A DNA stretch of 64,000 nucleotides. Origin: Pseudo-nitzschia pungens (Eukaryota; Bacillariophyta; Bacillariophyceae; Bacillariales; Bacillariaceae). Of this stretch, positions 23,301 through 34,658 are shown piece by piece. The stretch is from positions 1,426,001 to 1,490,000 of the forward strand of contig CM074762.1 in the NCBI GenBank assembly GCA_037355855.1. The letters run 5' to 3'. Under the pieces are notes generated by a model that saw nothing but the letters and a program-made list of their open reading frames with translations, had not been told where the DNA came from and searched no databases. How positions within the stretch are numbered: the first letter of the stretch is position 1; each line of letters starts with the position of its first letter. Both the position numbers and the translations under genes were made by a program.

Positions 23301-26300
23301 CTAAAGGCGTGAACCAGCACATCGAATCGGATCTGAAAAAGCAAATTCGCACAAACAGACTCCTCCCTCACAACAATGGGTACAACAAGGGCATGATACT
23401 TTGTCGCAGTCAGCATAGGCTGTAGCCGCGTTGACGTCAATGATCTGACAAACGGATGGAGGAACTTGACCAGTCAGGTCGTTCTCATCTACACGAAAGA
23501 CACGCAGTTTGGAAAGCCCAGTGAGAGTATCTGGCAAGGTTCCAGCAATGCGATTCCCCGTGATGCGGAATTGTCGGAGTTCCGTTAGTGCACCCATTTC
23601 TGCGGGGACGGAACCAATCAATTGGTTTCTGGAGACATCAAACCCGTCGCGCAGTTTTGTCAGCAGACCTATTTCAGTAGGTATTTGGAAGCCGAATTCA
23701 TTGCCCGAAATGAAGAAACCCTCCAGGTTAACTAACTTTCCGAATTCTGTGTGAATTGTACCTTGAATCTTGTTTTCGTTCACGGAGAAAAACTTGAGAT
23801 TAACCAAATTCCCAATTTCACGTGGAACAAAACTAAATTCGTTCGAATCTAAATCCATTACTTCGAGCTTCGTCAGACTACCGATGGAAGATGGCAAAGT
23901 TCCGGCCATTGCGTTGTTTGCCAAAACTAAACTTGTTAAATGGACCAGGGATCCGAATTGGTCTGGTATGGTCCCCGAAAATTGACAGTCTTTAAGATCC
24001 AGAAGCTCTAACGAAGGAAGACTTGTCAGCAAGTCAGCAGGTAAAGGACCCTTGTATTCGTTCCCGTTCAAGTTCAGGTGAGTCAGAGATACCAAGCTGC
24101 TCAGTACAGGAGGAATTTCACCTGTCAAAGAATTTCCTGGCAGAATTAGTTCCTTCAGCATTGTCAAGGATGAAAATGAAGGCGGTATTGTTCCACCTAG
24201 ATTGTCAGATGACAACCCGCGAATGTTGATGGCTTCTAAACCGTTCGAAAGTAAGCCAAGCTCAGGTGGAAGAGTTCCCACGACATTGTTGGCGCCAAGA
24301 ACCAAGTTGGCGAATCGGCGGTCAGAGTTGCATGAAGGGACTCCCGCGGCGTACCATGTGCATTCATCAAAATCACTCAGCCAGCGACTATTATCAACCC
24401 AGTTATCTCCATTTGTGGAGTAGTAGAATACTGCCAACGCCCATCGAGAGACCTGTTTTTCAAGACTGTAAAATTTCAGGTTTGCATTGCCTGCCAACCA
24501 AGACAAAGCTTTTGACTGAGGTGAATTTGGATCGATGAATGCCGATGGTTGTGTTGTTGGCGACGATGCACGGACGATGATTTCCTTCAAAGGATCCGAA
24601 TAAGTCGGACCAGGAGTAACCACACTGGGTGTTGTCGTTGGATCATAGGGAACCGGCGTAGGAGAGGAAATAGGAGGCGGAGAAGGTGACGGCGGCACGA
24701 AAGTTGGAGTAGAAGCGGGTGCATAGGTTGTAGGGTCGGTTGGCTTTACCTTCTTGGTGAAACCGAAAACGGCTAGACCAATACCCATTCCAGCCCCGAT
24801 TCCAATCAACAGAAGAAGGATTCCGATCAAAATGCAACCGATCTGTCGCCTCTTCGTGGTATCTTTGTCGTAAACAACCTTGGGCTTCTTTTGCGTCAGG
24901 CGTTGCGATTTACGCTGGTCCACAATGGTGCCACGCTTCGATTGAATGTATGCATTCAACTCAGAGTTCGTCATGCCAGTCTCGATATCTCCTGTATGCT
25001 GTACCATGGCTGATTCGTCCGATGACGATGATGTGGATGATTCGCTATCGGAGTCGTCGGAATCGCTATCCTCTTCGATGACTTCGTCATATGAAGCGTT
25101 TGCAGATGCTACGGCTCCTACAGCAGCCGTACTATTCTCCGAAGATCTCCGTTTCCGATCACTGGAAGAAGAAACTGACGATGATACGTCCGATTTATTA
25201 ACAGCAACTGCAGCCACGTTGACACTTCCTCGGGCTTTATCGTCGCCATCTCTTTGCACATCCCTGGCAAGGGATTCAAGCATACTTTCGGCATCAAAAG
25301 AGCTATCTTCTGCTCCAGATTGATCTGATTCATCATCCTCTTCGATTGGTGGAGATCGCAATGCTGAGGCTTCCGCTCTATTAAGCATCTCAGAAACTTT
25401 GGCTCCTTGTTCAGGACCAGGTGCAAGTTGATCATCCAAGTGACTAACCGAATCTCTGTTCACTGAACCAAGTAGACCACTCGTCTGTAACGTTGAATTA
25501 TCCTCGGTGGAATCCTCGCTACTGTCACTGTCACTGTCACTGTCACTGTCACTATCGCTATCGCTGTCGCTATCACTGTCACTATCGCTGTCACTTTCGC
25601 TGTCTTCACTGCTCTCATCATCCGAGTCTTCGGAGGAGGAACGAGATGATACGTCTTGGTCCGAAAAGGTATCCTCAGATTCATCCTCATCTGACTCAAC
25701 TTGGGTTGGCATTGAGATTAAAGAAGATTTGTCTCTACTTCGTGTGGTGAGCGATGATTCTGCTTCAACAGTTTCCTCCTCGGAGGCTTCTGATCCGTCT
25801 TCTTCATTCTCCTGATGCAGAGGCTTCCGACTCACTCTCACCACCGGAGGCTGCGGACCCCTCGTCGCTGCCTGCGTCTTCGCTCTCTTCACCGGATGAT
25901 TCAGAACCCTCTTCGTCCCCGCTTTCTTCTCCACTTTCATCTCCAGAGGCTTTCGACCCTTCTTCGTCGCTGCCTTCTTCACTTCCGTCATCAGAGCCTT
26001 CTCCGTCACTCTCTTCTTCCCCGCTCTCATCACCAGAGGCATCTGAGGCGTCATCGTCTTCGCTTCCTTCATCTCCGGAACCTTCCTCGGAGCCTTCGGC
26101 AGAGCCTTCCTCGGAGCCATCATCCGATCCCTCTCCATCTTCGGAGCCATCATCCGAGCCCTCTCCATCTTTGGAGCCGTCTTCGGAGCCATCATCGGAG
26201 CCCTCTCCCTCGTCGGAGCCGTCTTCGGAGCCATCATCGGAGCTCTCTCCCTCTTCGGAGCCGTCTTTGGAGCCATCATCGGAGCCCTCTCCCTCTTCGG

Positions 26301-27135
26301 AGCCGTCTTTGGAGCCATCATCGGAGCCCTCTCCCTCTTCGGAGCCGTCTTTGGAGCCATCATCAGAGCCCTCTCCCTCTTCGGAGCCATCTTCAGACCC
26401 ATCTTCGGATCCATCTTCGGATCCATCTTCGGATCCATCTTTGGATCCATCTTCGGATCCTTCTTCGGACCCATCTTCGGACTCGTCTCCAGAGCCATCT
26501 TCGGAGCCGTCTTCGGAACCTTCGCCAGATTCGTCTTCGGACTCGTCTCCAGAGCCATCTTCGGAGCCGTCTTCGGAGCTCTCTTCAGAACCTTCCTCAG
26601 ACTCGTTTTCGGAGCCCTCTTTAGAGCCTTCGCCAGATTCTTCTTCAGCGTCGTCTCCAGAGCCATCTTCGGAGTCCTCCTCAGAACCTTCCTCAGACCC
26701 GTCCTCGGAACCCTCCTCGGAACCTTCCTCAGACCCTTCTTCGGAGCCATCCTCAGACTCGTCTTCGGATCCCTCTTCGGAATCCTCTTCAGAACCTTCC
26801 TCAGACCCGTCTTCGGAGCCCTTTTCAGAACCCTCCTCAGATTCATCTTCATCTCCACTTTCGTCTTCGGAAGATTCACCTGACCCTTCTTCCTCGGATG
26901 TTCCATCTTCGCTTTCGTCACCTGACTCTTCCGAGCCTTCCTCCGAGTCTTCTTCTGACTCGTCTTCCGAGCCGTCTTCGTCGCTACTTTCCTCCGCACT
27001 TTCATCTTCGCTCTCGTCATCGGAATCTCCGGACTCGGTTTCTTCCTCTTCCTCGCTGCTTTCCTCTTCCTCGCTGCTTTCCTCTTCCTCGCTGCTGCTT
27101 TCCTCCTCTACGGGAGCCTTTTTTGAACGACCCAT
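23301..27135 (-). CDS. LRR receptor-like membrane protein 1, acidic repeat N-terminus, one frame break
   Basis: Layout: residues 1 to about 440 are a Ser/Glu/Asp/Gly low-complexity region of GSEEGSEDG units; a second acidic stretch includes an (SD)n run; a single membrane segment lies at about 765-792 ([20 protein letters not shown]); a Pro/Thr/Ser-rich stalk follows; then an LRR cap ([14 protein letters not shown]...ECTWY) and about ten plant-type LRRs (LxxLxLxxNxxxGxIPxxxGxL); and a C-terminal cysteine cluster [14 protein letters not shown]. This suggests a cell-surface receptor with an intracellular disordered arm and no kinase. The acidic frame from ATG 27135 ends at about 25804, while everything downstream is one base further on. 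Removing one base near 25805-25830 gives 3834 nt, 1277 aa. The gene is intronless as read. LRR2 and LRR3 are paralogs. Confidence 0.85.
25505..25615 (-). repeat. Ser-Asp dipeptide microsatellite within LRR1
   Basis: On the coding strand, alternating Ser/Asp codons form an (SD)n tract of about 15 dipeptides. The plus strand shows repeats of TCACTG/TCGCTATCG hexamers. It lies in the acidic juxtamembrane arm of LRR1. Slippage here would change arm length in steps of two residues. Confidence 0.85.
25850..26880 (-). repeat. coding repeat of [13 protein letters not shown] units in LRR1
   Basis: Units of 6-9 codons, such as [14 protein letters not shown] (nearly identical in four successive copies around 26200-26380), build a kilobase of acidic sequence. 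Because codons are of the RRN/TCN type, no stop occurs in two further frames: the +1 frame reads as a Lys/Arg/Pro/Met-rich protein and the opposite strand reads as Ser/Pro/Glu repeats. Only the acidic frame connects to a good ATG at 27135. Confidence 0.85.
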
Positions 27136-28071
27136 GGTCCTTACCGTCGAATTCTCTTACGTTGTTGTCTTTGAATCAAGGTCAACGTCTTCGGTAGGGT
27201 GCGTCGATCCTTTTCTAAATGCCAATTGTTAATAATGTGGCGGTTAGAGATGTAGGTGCGATTACTTGCAACTTTGCAAACGGAACTAATTATCCCTGGT
27301 TACACGACTTGAAACGCATCGAAATTGTTGCCTTCCATTTTATTTTCGTCGCAGACATTCATCAAAATTTTTTCGGTGCTTTCGGGATGGGAGCACAAAC
27401 CAGGTAACATAAAATATTTTGGCTGCGTGACATAATTGTTGACCGAAGATCGATTGACACACGCGGAACATTTGGACAAATATGTCACGAATACGTTAAG
27501 GGCCATTGAAAACTTAGAGAAGATGTCCAACTTACAATAAATGATTCACAAAATCTCACAATTTGTGTCTTGTTGGACACTTTGCGCTCGCGCAAAAGTT
27601 TGTTGTATTTCGGGGGAGTACAAATAATAAAAAGGGGAATAAATTTTGAAGTTGTGGTAAGGTTACTATGCTTCTTACTAGTAGTAAGGTCTTACCAGTA
27701 CTCGTAGCATGTAATAATTCAATCGTACACGTGCTCTTCATGGAATGAATCTTTGTACCGAATGATGTTATTCATGTGCGTGACATGTCACACCATTATT
27801 AGCGGGTTTCTTCGATCACAACTTTTTTTAAAAAACTCCCTCTTTCACTGCCGGTATGTGATAAGGTTACCGATAAGCTTACCCCCGTACATCTCGGGGA
27901 AACCTTACGCGCACACACACATGTCATGTCCTGATCTAATCTCTAATCGTATTGTACGTGCTAGTACGAGTAAGATTACCAGAACCCTTTTGACTGGTGC
28001 TAAAGCTTTTCTCGGTACACTTTCAGACTCGAATCTTGGCGAAAACGAAAACCATCGTCCACCAGGTGATA
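27136..28071. other. intergenic between divergent genes
   Basis: This spacer probably holds the promoters of LRR1 (minus strand) and the 249-aa gene (plus strand). It is AT-rich with several CTTACC/GGTAAC words near 27655-27690 and 27860-27910. No other gene is supported. Confidence 0.55.
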
Positions 28072-28821
28072 ATGAGCACGTACAACATTAGTCTGCAAGA
28101 AGGGTTGTCGTGCCTTCGATCAATCGAGCCGAAAATTGTGGCAGAAAAGTTGCTACAGTGCTCGTCTTCAATTTTGAACAATCTTACATACAACAATATA
28201 GGGCAGTGTATCGCGTATGTTGGTAGATCATTGGATCCAAGGAACATTGAACGTAAATTACTTTCATGGTCGTCGGCTGCTTCGTCCTACATCGAACAGA
28301 ATCCCATAATATTCTCGATTTCTATCGGAGATAGTTTGGGGGGAACTGAAACACAAGCCTATGTAAATCTTCCCTTTCTTGGTGCAGTTTCACTCGATAC
28401 TTTTTTGTTTTGTAGTTCTGCAATTTTATCGAGTGCACACATATTTTGGAGAAATCGATTACAATCGCAAATCTCAAAAGACAACACGTTTGACAATGAC
28501 AACAAGCCACGTTTTTGCTCGCGCCCACCATCCCCCCCGGTCAAAGCTACTATCGTGACGGGCTACAAAGACAAAAGTCTGTACCGGACAATTAAGGAGT
28601 GCGAAGACGTGAGGAGAACCCTGCGAAAAGTAGAAGACCCCGAAGTTGCTCGGAAGGAAAAGAAAAGGCAGCTCTCGTTGCAAAATGTTCGTTCTGAAAT
28701 CAAGGGCAAGGATTCAAGCGACGGATACCTCGGAATGTCGCCGGGAAGTCTTCAAGATGCTCGAAAAGTCTTGAGACAAGTCCAATCAAATCGGATAAGA
28801 ACGCAGAGAGCAACGGAATGA
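28072..28821 (+). CDS. hypothetical protein between LRR1 and LRR2
   Basis: An open frame of 249 aa is counted from ATG 28072 (MSTYNISLQEGL). In-frame sequence continues upstream without a better ATG. The middle has a moderately hydrophobic stretch (GAVSLDTFLFCSSAILSSAHIFW) that could be a membrane segment. The C-terminal 80 residues are basic and probably helical (YRTIKECEDVRRTLRKVEDPEVARKEKKR...LQDARKVLRQVQ). I do not recognise the family. Its compositionally normal C-terminus and intact frame favour a real gene. It ends only 132 bp from the LRR2 stop and is convergent with LRR2. Confidence 0.6.
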   Translation: MSTYNISLQEGLSCLRSIEPKIVAEKLLQCSSSILNNLTYNNIGQCIAYVGRSLDPRNIERKLLSWSSAASSYIEQNPIIFSISIGDSLGGTETQAYVNLPFLGAVSLDTFLFCSSAILSSAHIFWRNRLQSQISKDNTFDNDNKPRFCSRPPSPPVKATIVTGYKDKSLYRTIKECEDVRRTLRKVEDPEVARKEKKRQLSLQNVRSEIKGKDSSDGYLGMSPGSLQDARKVLRQVQSNRIRTQRATE

Positions 28822-28953
28822 ACTTTTAACGAGTCAACTGAGTGCATCAAGACTGCAGCCACCGCTGTGGTATACTGGTGGGAGATTGCACCTGAAAGAG
28901 AACGCTGCTTCTAGACAAAATAGGATTGAACGCAAAATGAATTAACAATAATT

Positions 28954-31900
28954 CTAGAAATTCCCCTTCTTCCCCTTCCTCCTTTGCATGCATAGGTATT
29001 GTCTTGATGTCCCCAAATGTCGACATGTGCAATTGTCGCCAACGCAACAAACTGTACAACAAGGGCAATAGTCGTCGAAGTCATCACAGTCAGCTTGAAA
29101 TGCTGGATAGGTAACATGAAATGTTTTGCACACATCTCCTGGAATAGTACCCGATAAGTCATTTGAATTGATTTGGATCGATGTCAATTTGCTCATTTGA
29201 GACAGTTCGGATGGGACTGATCCAGACAATGAATTGTGATGGAGTTTCAAGCCCCCTGTGATGATTTCAAAATCGAAAGTGGTCGATGTGAATTAAATCG
29301 AAGTAAATCGGTTTCGCAATATTGGCCAACAACAACGAGGGGAAGCGTGCTATATCAACAAAATCAGACACGCAGTGTAACTTACGAAGCTCGATAAGCA
29401 TTCCCAGTTCCGAAGGTACTGAACCAGAGAGTTCATTGTGGGAGAGATCAAGCTGGTTTTGTAAGCTAACAATGTTCGCAAGCTCAGAAGGGATGGTACC
29501 GGTCAGAGTATTGTTATAGAGTTCCAGATGGCCTACACGCATATGGGAAAATTGATTTTAAAAAGTTGAAGAGAATATAAGTTTTCAACGAGTCAATTGG
29601 ATCACACACACTTCATGCTGCACGCCAATTGTTCAGACCTAATCGTACTTACGCAGTTTGCGAAGCTTGCCAAGCTCTGTAGGAATAGTGCCACTTATAC
29701 TAGAGTCCCTGAAGGAAATGATATCTGCCAATCTCAACTCCCCTAGTTCACTTGGTAACGAATATAATTCATTTCCCCCACCCCTGAGAGCTTCAAGTTC
29801 CTTTAGGTGTCCAATCTCTGTCGGAATAGCGGAAACGAAATTGTTGTATTCAAAGAATATCTGCCGGCATTTTCTGAGCCGTCCCAATTCAGTGGGAAGA
29901 CTGCCTGACAACTTATTGATGCTGACATCAAATGAAATTAAATCAGTCAAATTACCGATTTCCGACGGAAGTTCCCTCCAAAAACCATTGCGTGACAAAT
30001 CGATTTCTGTCAACTTCACACAGCTTCCAAGCTCGGACGGAATGGATCCACTGAAATCGTTATTTCGAAGAACAAGAGTCCTCAATTGGGTAAGATAACC
30101 CAACTCAGATGGTAATGTTCCTTGTATATATCCAGTGGGTCCACCCTGTAGAGAGATGGTTTGCAGGGCGGAAGATAGCAGTCCGAGCTCTGGAGGTAGT
30201 GAGCCAGCGACGTTGTTCAGCCCAATGTCTAAAGAAACGATTTCTCCTTCTCTGTTACACGGGTTGGCGGTGCCTCTCTTACCAAACCAGGTGCATTCCG
30301 ACCTGTCACTCAACCACAAGTCATCCAAGACCCATTGGTCACCGTTTGTTGCGTAGTAGAATGTTGCCATTGCGTAACGTTGTAGTATTCGCTCTGCAGA
30401 GTATTCAGTCAGGAAGTAGTTTCTCTGTAACCAACTGTAAGCTCTATGTTGCGGGGAGGATGTGTCAATAAGCGCTTGTCCACCGTCAAAAGAGTGGTGT
30501 TGCAAAAATTTTAGCAGGGGAGTTGACACCAACACTGAAGAAGGGGCTGCGGTAGGAAACAAAGGCGTTGGTCTCGGAGATGGTAAGTAGCTTGGCATAG
30601 GATATGTATTGTGTGGAGCTTCCGGAACAATGGGTAAATGTGGTTGTGGTGGAGGACTCCAAACAGCATCTATCACTTCTACTGGAGAAGTTGGATCTAC
30701 CCTCTGTAAATAATATTGTAGTCTTCCGATTTCAATAGCAAGTTTAGTTGTGGCTCTGAATTGTTGCCACGTTTTCTCCGCATCCGTGAGAGAAATTTTC
30801 GCAGTTACTTCCTGACATGAGCTATTTTTATCAACATCAGATGGACAACTGACATCGACAACTTCAGTAATCGTTGTGGGTAACACCACCTCTGTCAGCC
30901 TCCTCCCACCTTCAAAACTCCTTCTTTTAACGATGTTCAAAAGAATATCATCTGTAAGTCGGTCCATGCTCGTGATCAATTCCGGAATGTATTCTGATTG
31001 AGGCACGAATTTAACTCGGCCATTTGCTATGTAGATATTGTAAGAAATCGTGAAAGTAATCGTGTTGGTTGCAGTAGGAGATTCGGATTCTTTCTGTGTA
31101 GGAGAAAGAGAAGGATTCTCCGTTTCCAGTGTGGGCGGATTCAAATTGAAGGGCATAAATGGTTTCGTTGGCCGCAATGAGGGCACGGGATAGATTGCGC
31201 TTGGAGATGCTGCTGGTATCGTCGTTGGAGTGGATGTTTGTTCAGTCCTTGTAGGTTCACTCGTCGGCCTCGGTGACGGAATGTCTCCACTTGGGAAAAA
31301 GATAGTTCCCAGCACCATAGCCAAACCAATCGAAAATACGAGCACTGCAATAGAAAAGAAAAATCTTTTGCATCTTGATTTTCGAGAAATACCCTTCACG
31401 GAAGTAGGATTTCTGTGATCTTTCCCTTTATAACTCGAAGGCATCTTCGATTTATCAAAAATAACATGATCCTTATCGCCAGGCAAGGGCGTAAGAACAT
31501 CATCCGACTCAGCTTCTTGTGGAGTTTCTGGGTCGTAAAATATATCGTCGTCTCCGTCATCAGGTAGGATCGTAACAATGTTAGATGGATTGTTAAGCCT
31601 TGGCGGTTTCTCGTATTTGGACCTGCGTGACTGACGACCTACGGGTGTCCTTGATCGTTTATTATTCGAACACGTAGGAGATGATAATCTTGGGGCCGAG
31701 ATGAGGGCCTTGGTCGATTCTTCCTCGTCAAGGCTATTTCCCGGAGATGATTCCAAAAGATTAATTCGATCTTCCCTGTTCTGCCCAGCAGTCAAAAGAT
31801 GCGCCTGTTCAGAGTACTGGCTTATGGGAGATAAGCCACATATAGTGTCATCCGTTGGCTCTTGATCTCGCGAAGGAGTCGAAAACAATCCTTCTTCACC

Positions 31901-34658
31901 TCCCTCTTTTTCTGGGAGACTTTCATTGGCAGCGTCCGCAGCAGTTGTGAGGAGAAACTCGCGTCGTCCGGGTGTGACGGCAGGCAACTTTTGATCTACT
32001 TTGTCAGAGGATAGAAAAATAGAATTGAGATGCTCCAATACACGTCTCGAATGTTCCACGTCACGTTTAGGAGTCGATGTGGATTTCGAACGACCTATCA
32101 AAGTTCCTCCCTCGTCGAATCGCTCGGCAAAGGAGAGAAAAGACTGAAAGATGCTTTCGTTCGTGTTCCTACTCATAGTTGAAGACGATGCTGGTGATTC
32201 TATGCTGCTGTCTCCAGAACTAATGTACACGGACGACACTTGAGATCCCCCTTTTGCAGAAAAGCCGAAGGGATCGAACGTTGAATTCGAATCCGGAGAC
32301 GACTTTTGCGACCGTGTTTCCTTTGAGGATTTTTCCTTCAGCTTTATCGTTGGCGTTAGCTGTTGCAGATTCACTTCTGCTTTTTCCAGTGAAGAGTGGC
32401 TGGTTCTGTCCTTTTCATTTTCTTTCTTCTGCTTCGTGACTTCGGGTAAGTTCGTTAAGGGTGCTGCCGGCAAGGTGTCTTTCTCTTGAGTGTCGAAGCG
32501 ACCAGGGCGGGGCTTTAATGTTGTCATGGCTTTCGTTGTGTAATCTTCTGCCCCCATTCTTGTTATCGTTTCTGCTTTATAGGAGGACAAGTCATCTGGA
32601 TCCTTCATGACATACTGAATCTCTTCAGCAGTTTCTGTCGGCAATGGTGCTTGCGACGTAAGGTCTTGGTTTTTGTGGTCTGTCTCCTGTTTTTTTGCGC
32701 CTTGAGCAAAACTTGTTGGATCTGGCATTAACCGAACTGTTGCCGAGTCTCTCACTTCGTCTGAACTCGGGACAAAGCAAATCTCCTTCTTGGTTTCTTC
32801 TGCCTTTGCTGCTTGAGAGCCTCCACTTTGTATCGTAGCTGACTTAGTGGTCGTTCTATTATATTCGTCAGCAGATGCCGCATAAATTGGACTGTATTTC
32901 CTTTTTTCCCGCGTGCTTTCCTTCTTCACCGACTTCGTTTCTGCAGTGTTACGTGTAACATTGACATTTCCCCTTTCCCTCGGGGGTGTATCAAGAGATT
33001 CGTAACTCATATTCTTTCTTGTCTTCATCCGCCTTGCCTTCAAAATCTCTTCATCTTGCGCTCCTGGTTGATCATCCAATACCGATTCCCAGTCGCTACT
33101 GCAACTGCTTCTGATTTCCCCGTATCAACGTCATCGGGTGAGAAATACCGCTCTTCACTTGAATGTGTTCTCACTTCAGCACTGCTCGTGCTTGGAGAAA
33201 AATACTCATCGCCCGAATAGATTGTTACGTCCTTGCTGATACTAACACTACGGGGAGTGCTGCCTCCACTAGATGTTTGTGGGGACTTGGTGTTGCTTTT
33301 CGGGCTAGAATTCTTTGCATCGATTGCCGGTTCGTCCTTTTTCAACTCTCCGATGGGGGAGAAGTTTGGCGGGTGACGATCTTCGGCCGTCAAGAGTGGC
33401 TTCCAATCATCGGTCTGCCCATCTTTTGCTAATGCCGCTGCTCGCTGCTGTTTCCTTGGTGTCGTTGTTGTGTTTTCTATCCAGTCATTATCACTTGATG
33501 AGTCGTCATCGTCTGCGTTGCCACCCCCGAGCAACGAAAATTCTACCTTCGACAACTCTTCCGCCAACATCCTGCGGCTCGTTTCCAAGTCTTCCATCTC
33601 ATAATCCAAATCATCGTCCGAATTGAACTCTCTACTTGGCGTAAAAGCCAATTCTCCCAACTGCTGGGAAGGTGTTGCCAACAGTTCGTCCAAGCGTTCG
33701 ACCTGCTCGGCAAAAGGTTCCTTGACACTATTGGTGGTGGAAACACTGCCCGCATCCGAGCTTTCAAGCGACGCAAGGCTTCTATCGCCTGCCTCTGGTG
33801 TGCCAGGACTGTCTCCGAAAGAAGACGCCCCGGAGGAAAAGACTGGCGATTGTGGGACTGAAAATATCGGAAATCTTGCCAAGCGGATCAAATTTTCTGC
33901 GGGAAGGGGTTCTGCGACTGGCGGAACGGGGTATCGGCGAGGACAGTCCCGAAAGTCCCGACCGAGAGACAGGCGTTCGTCGCTGGCGGCGTCCGGAAGA
34001 TTGCCTTCCGGCCGCCGCTGCCGAACCGGGTCGTCGACCAGGAGTTCTCTGCAGCGGAAGGTCGTCCCGGAGTTTGAAACTGGCTCTGCAATTGCGCGCT
34101 GCTCGAGGAGTACGGAGAATTCAATGCCGCCGGAGAGTGCTGCTGCCGTTGAATTGGTTGGGCCAAAGGAGAAAACGTAGTGGCTTGTTGCTGCCTTTCG
34201 CTTGCGTGCTGCGGTGACTTTCTTGATTCGCGTCGGGAAGGCGTGAAGAACAGCCTTCTCTTTCTGGGTTTTGTGGGAGTTTCGTCTGTCTTCGGGGGGA
34301 TGTGCAGTGAGGTCGACAGATCGGTTGATTCTTCGGCGGGCAGGAGACTCATCGTTGCCGACATGGAAGGGGGAGTCGACTCGATGGTCGAAGCGGTCGT
34401 CGATGCCAAAATATCTAACGGCGGTGGGCTTTGCGAAGAGGATGTGGCGATAGAAGTTGGCACGGGGTAGGCTTGCTTTTGCTGTCGGGCGTTTTGGCGC
34501 AGGTTTTCTCCCGCCAAAGTTTCCGCCGGGGCAGGCTCGGGAGCAGCAGCAGCAGAAGCAGCAGCAGCAGTTTGCAAGTCCTTCATCTCCATTCCCTCCG
34601 GAGATCCAAAGCCATGCCGGCGTTCATCGGATGGTCTGGGACGTTGCTGATCGGACAT
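28954..34658 (-). CDS. LRR receptor-like membrane protein 2, 3 exons, two frame breaks
   Basis: Exons are 34658-29653, 29532-29386 and 29255-28954. The two introns (120 and 130 nt, GT-AG) are both phase 1 and fall at the same place in successive LRRs. The protein is about 1818 aa: a Ser/Thr/Pro-rich cytosolic arm of about 1090 residues; a membrane segment (FFFSIAVLVFSIGLAMVLGTIFF, about 1100-1122); a Thr/Pro stalk; an extra folded domain of about 120 residues (ITFTISYNIYIANGRVKF...GRLQYYLQRV); the LRR cap (AMATFYYATNGDQW...SECTWF); LRRs; and the cysteine cluster CPCCTVCC. Two frame changes in the arm, near 33885-33895 (AAAATTT) and near 33085-33110, both go the way a missing base would. With two bases added the length is 5457 nt, a multiple of three. 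The start is the Met of MSDQQRPRPS; an upstream in-frame Met at 34886 is possible. Confidence 0.82.

Noticed and set aside
25830..27020. Basic Lys/Arg/Pro/Met-rich N-terminus continuous with the LRR1 receptor frame
   Set aside because: It is the acidic repeat read one base off. The acidic frame has the better ATG and matches the composition downstream of the junction. Kept only as an alternative in the findings.
25754..27232. 492-codon Ser/Pro/Glu-repeat open frame on the plus strand opposite LRR1
   Set aside because: Explained by the stop-free repeat of LRR1 read on the other strand; no start context or non-repeat domain.
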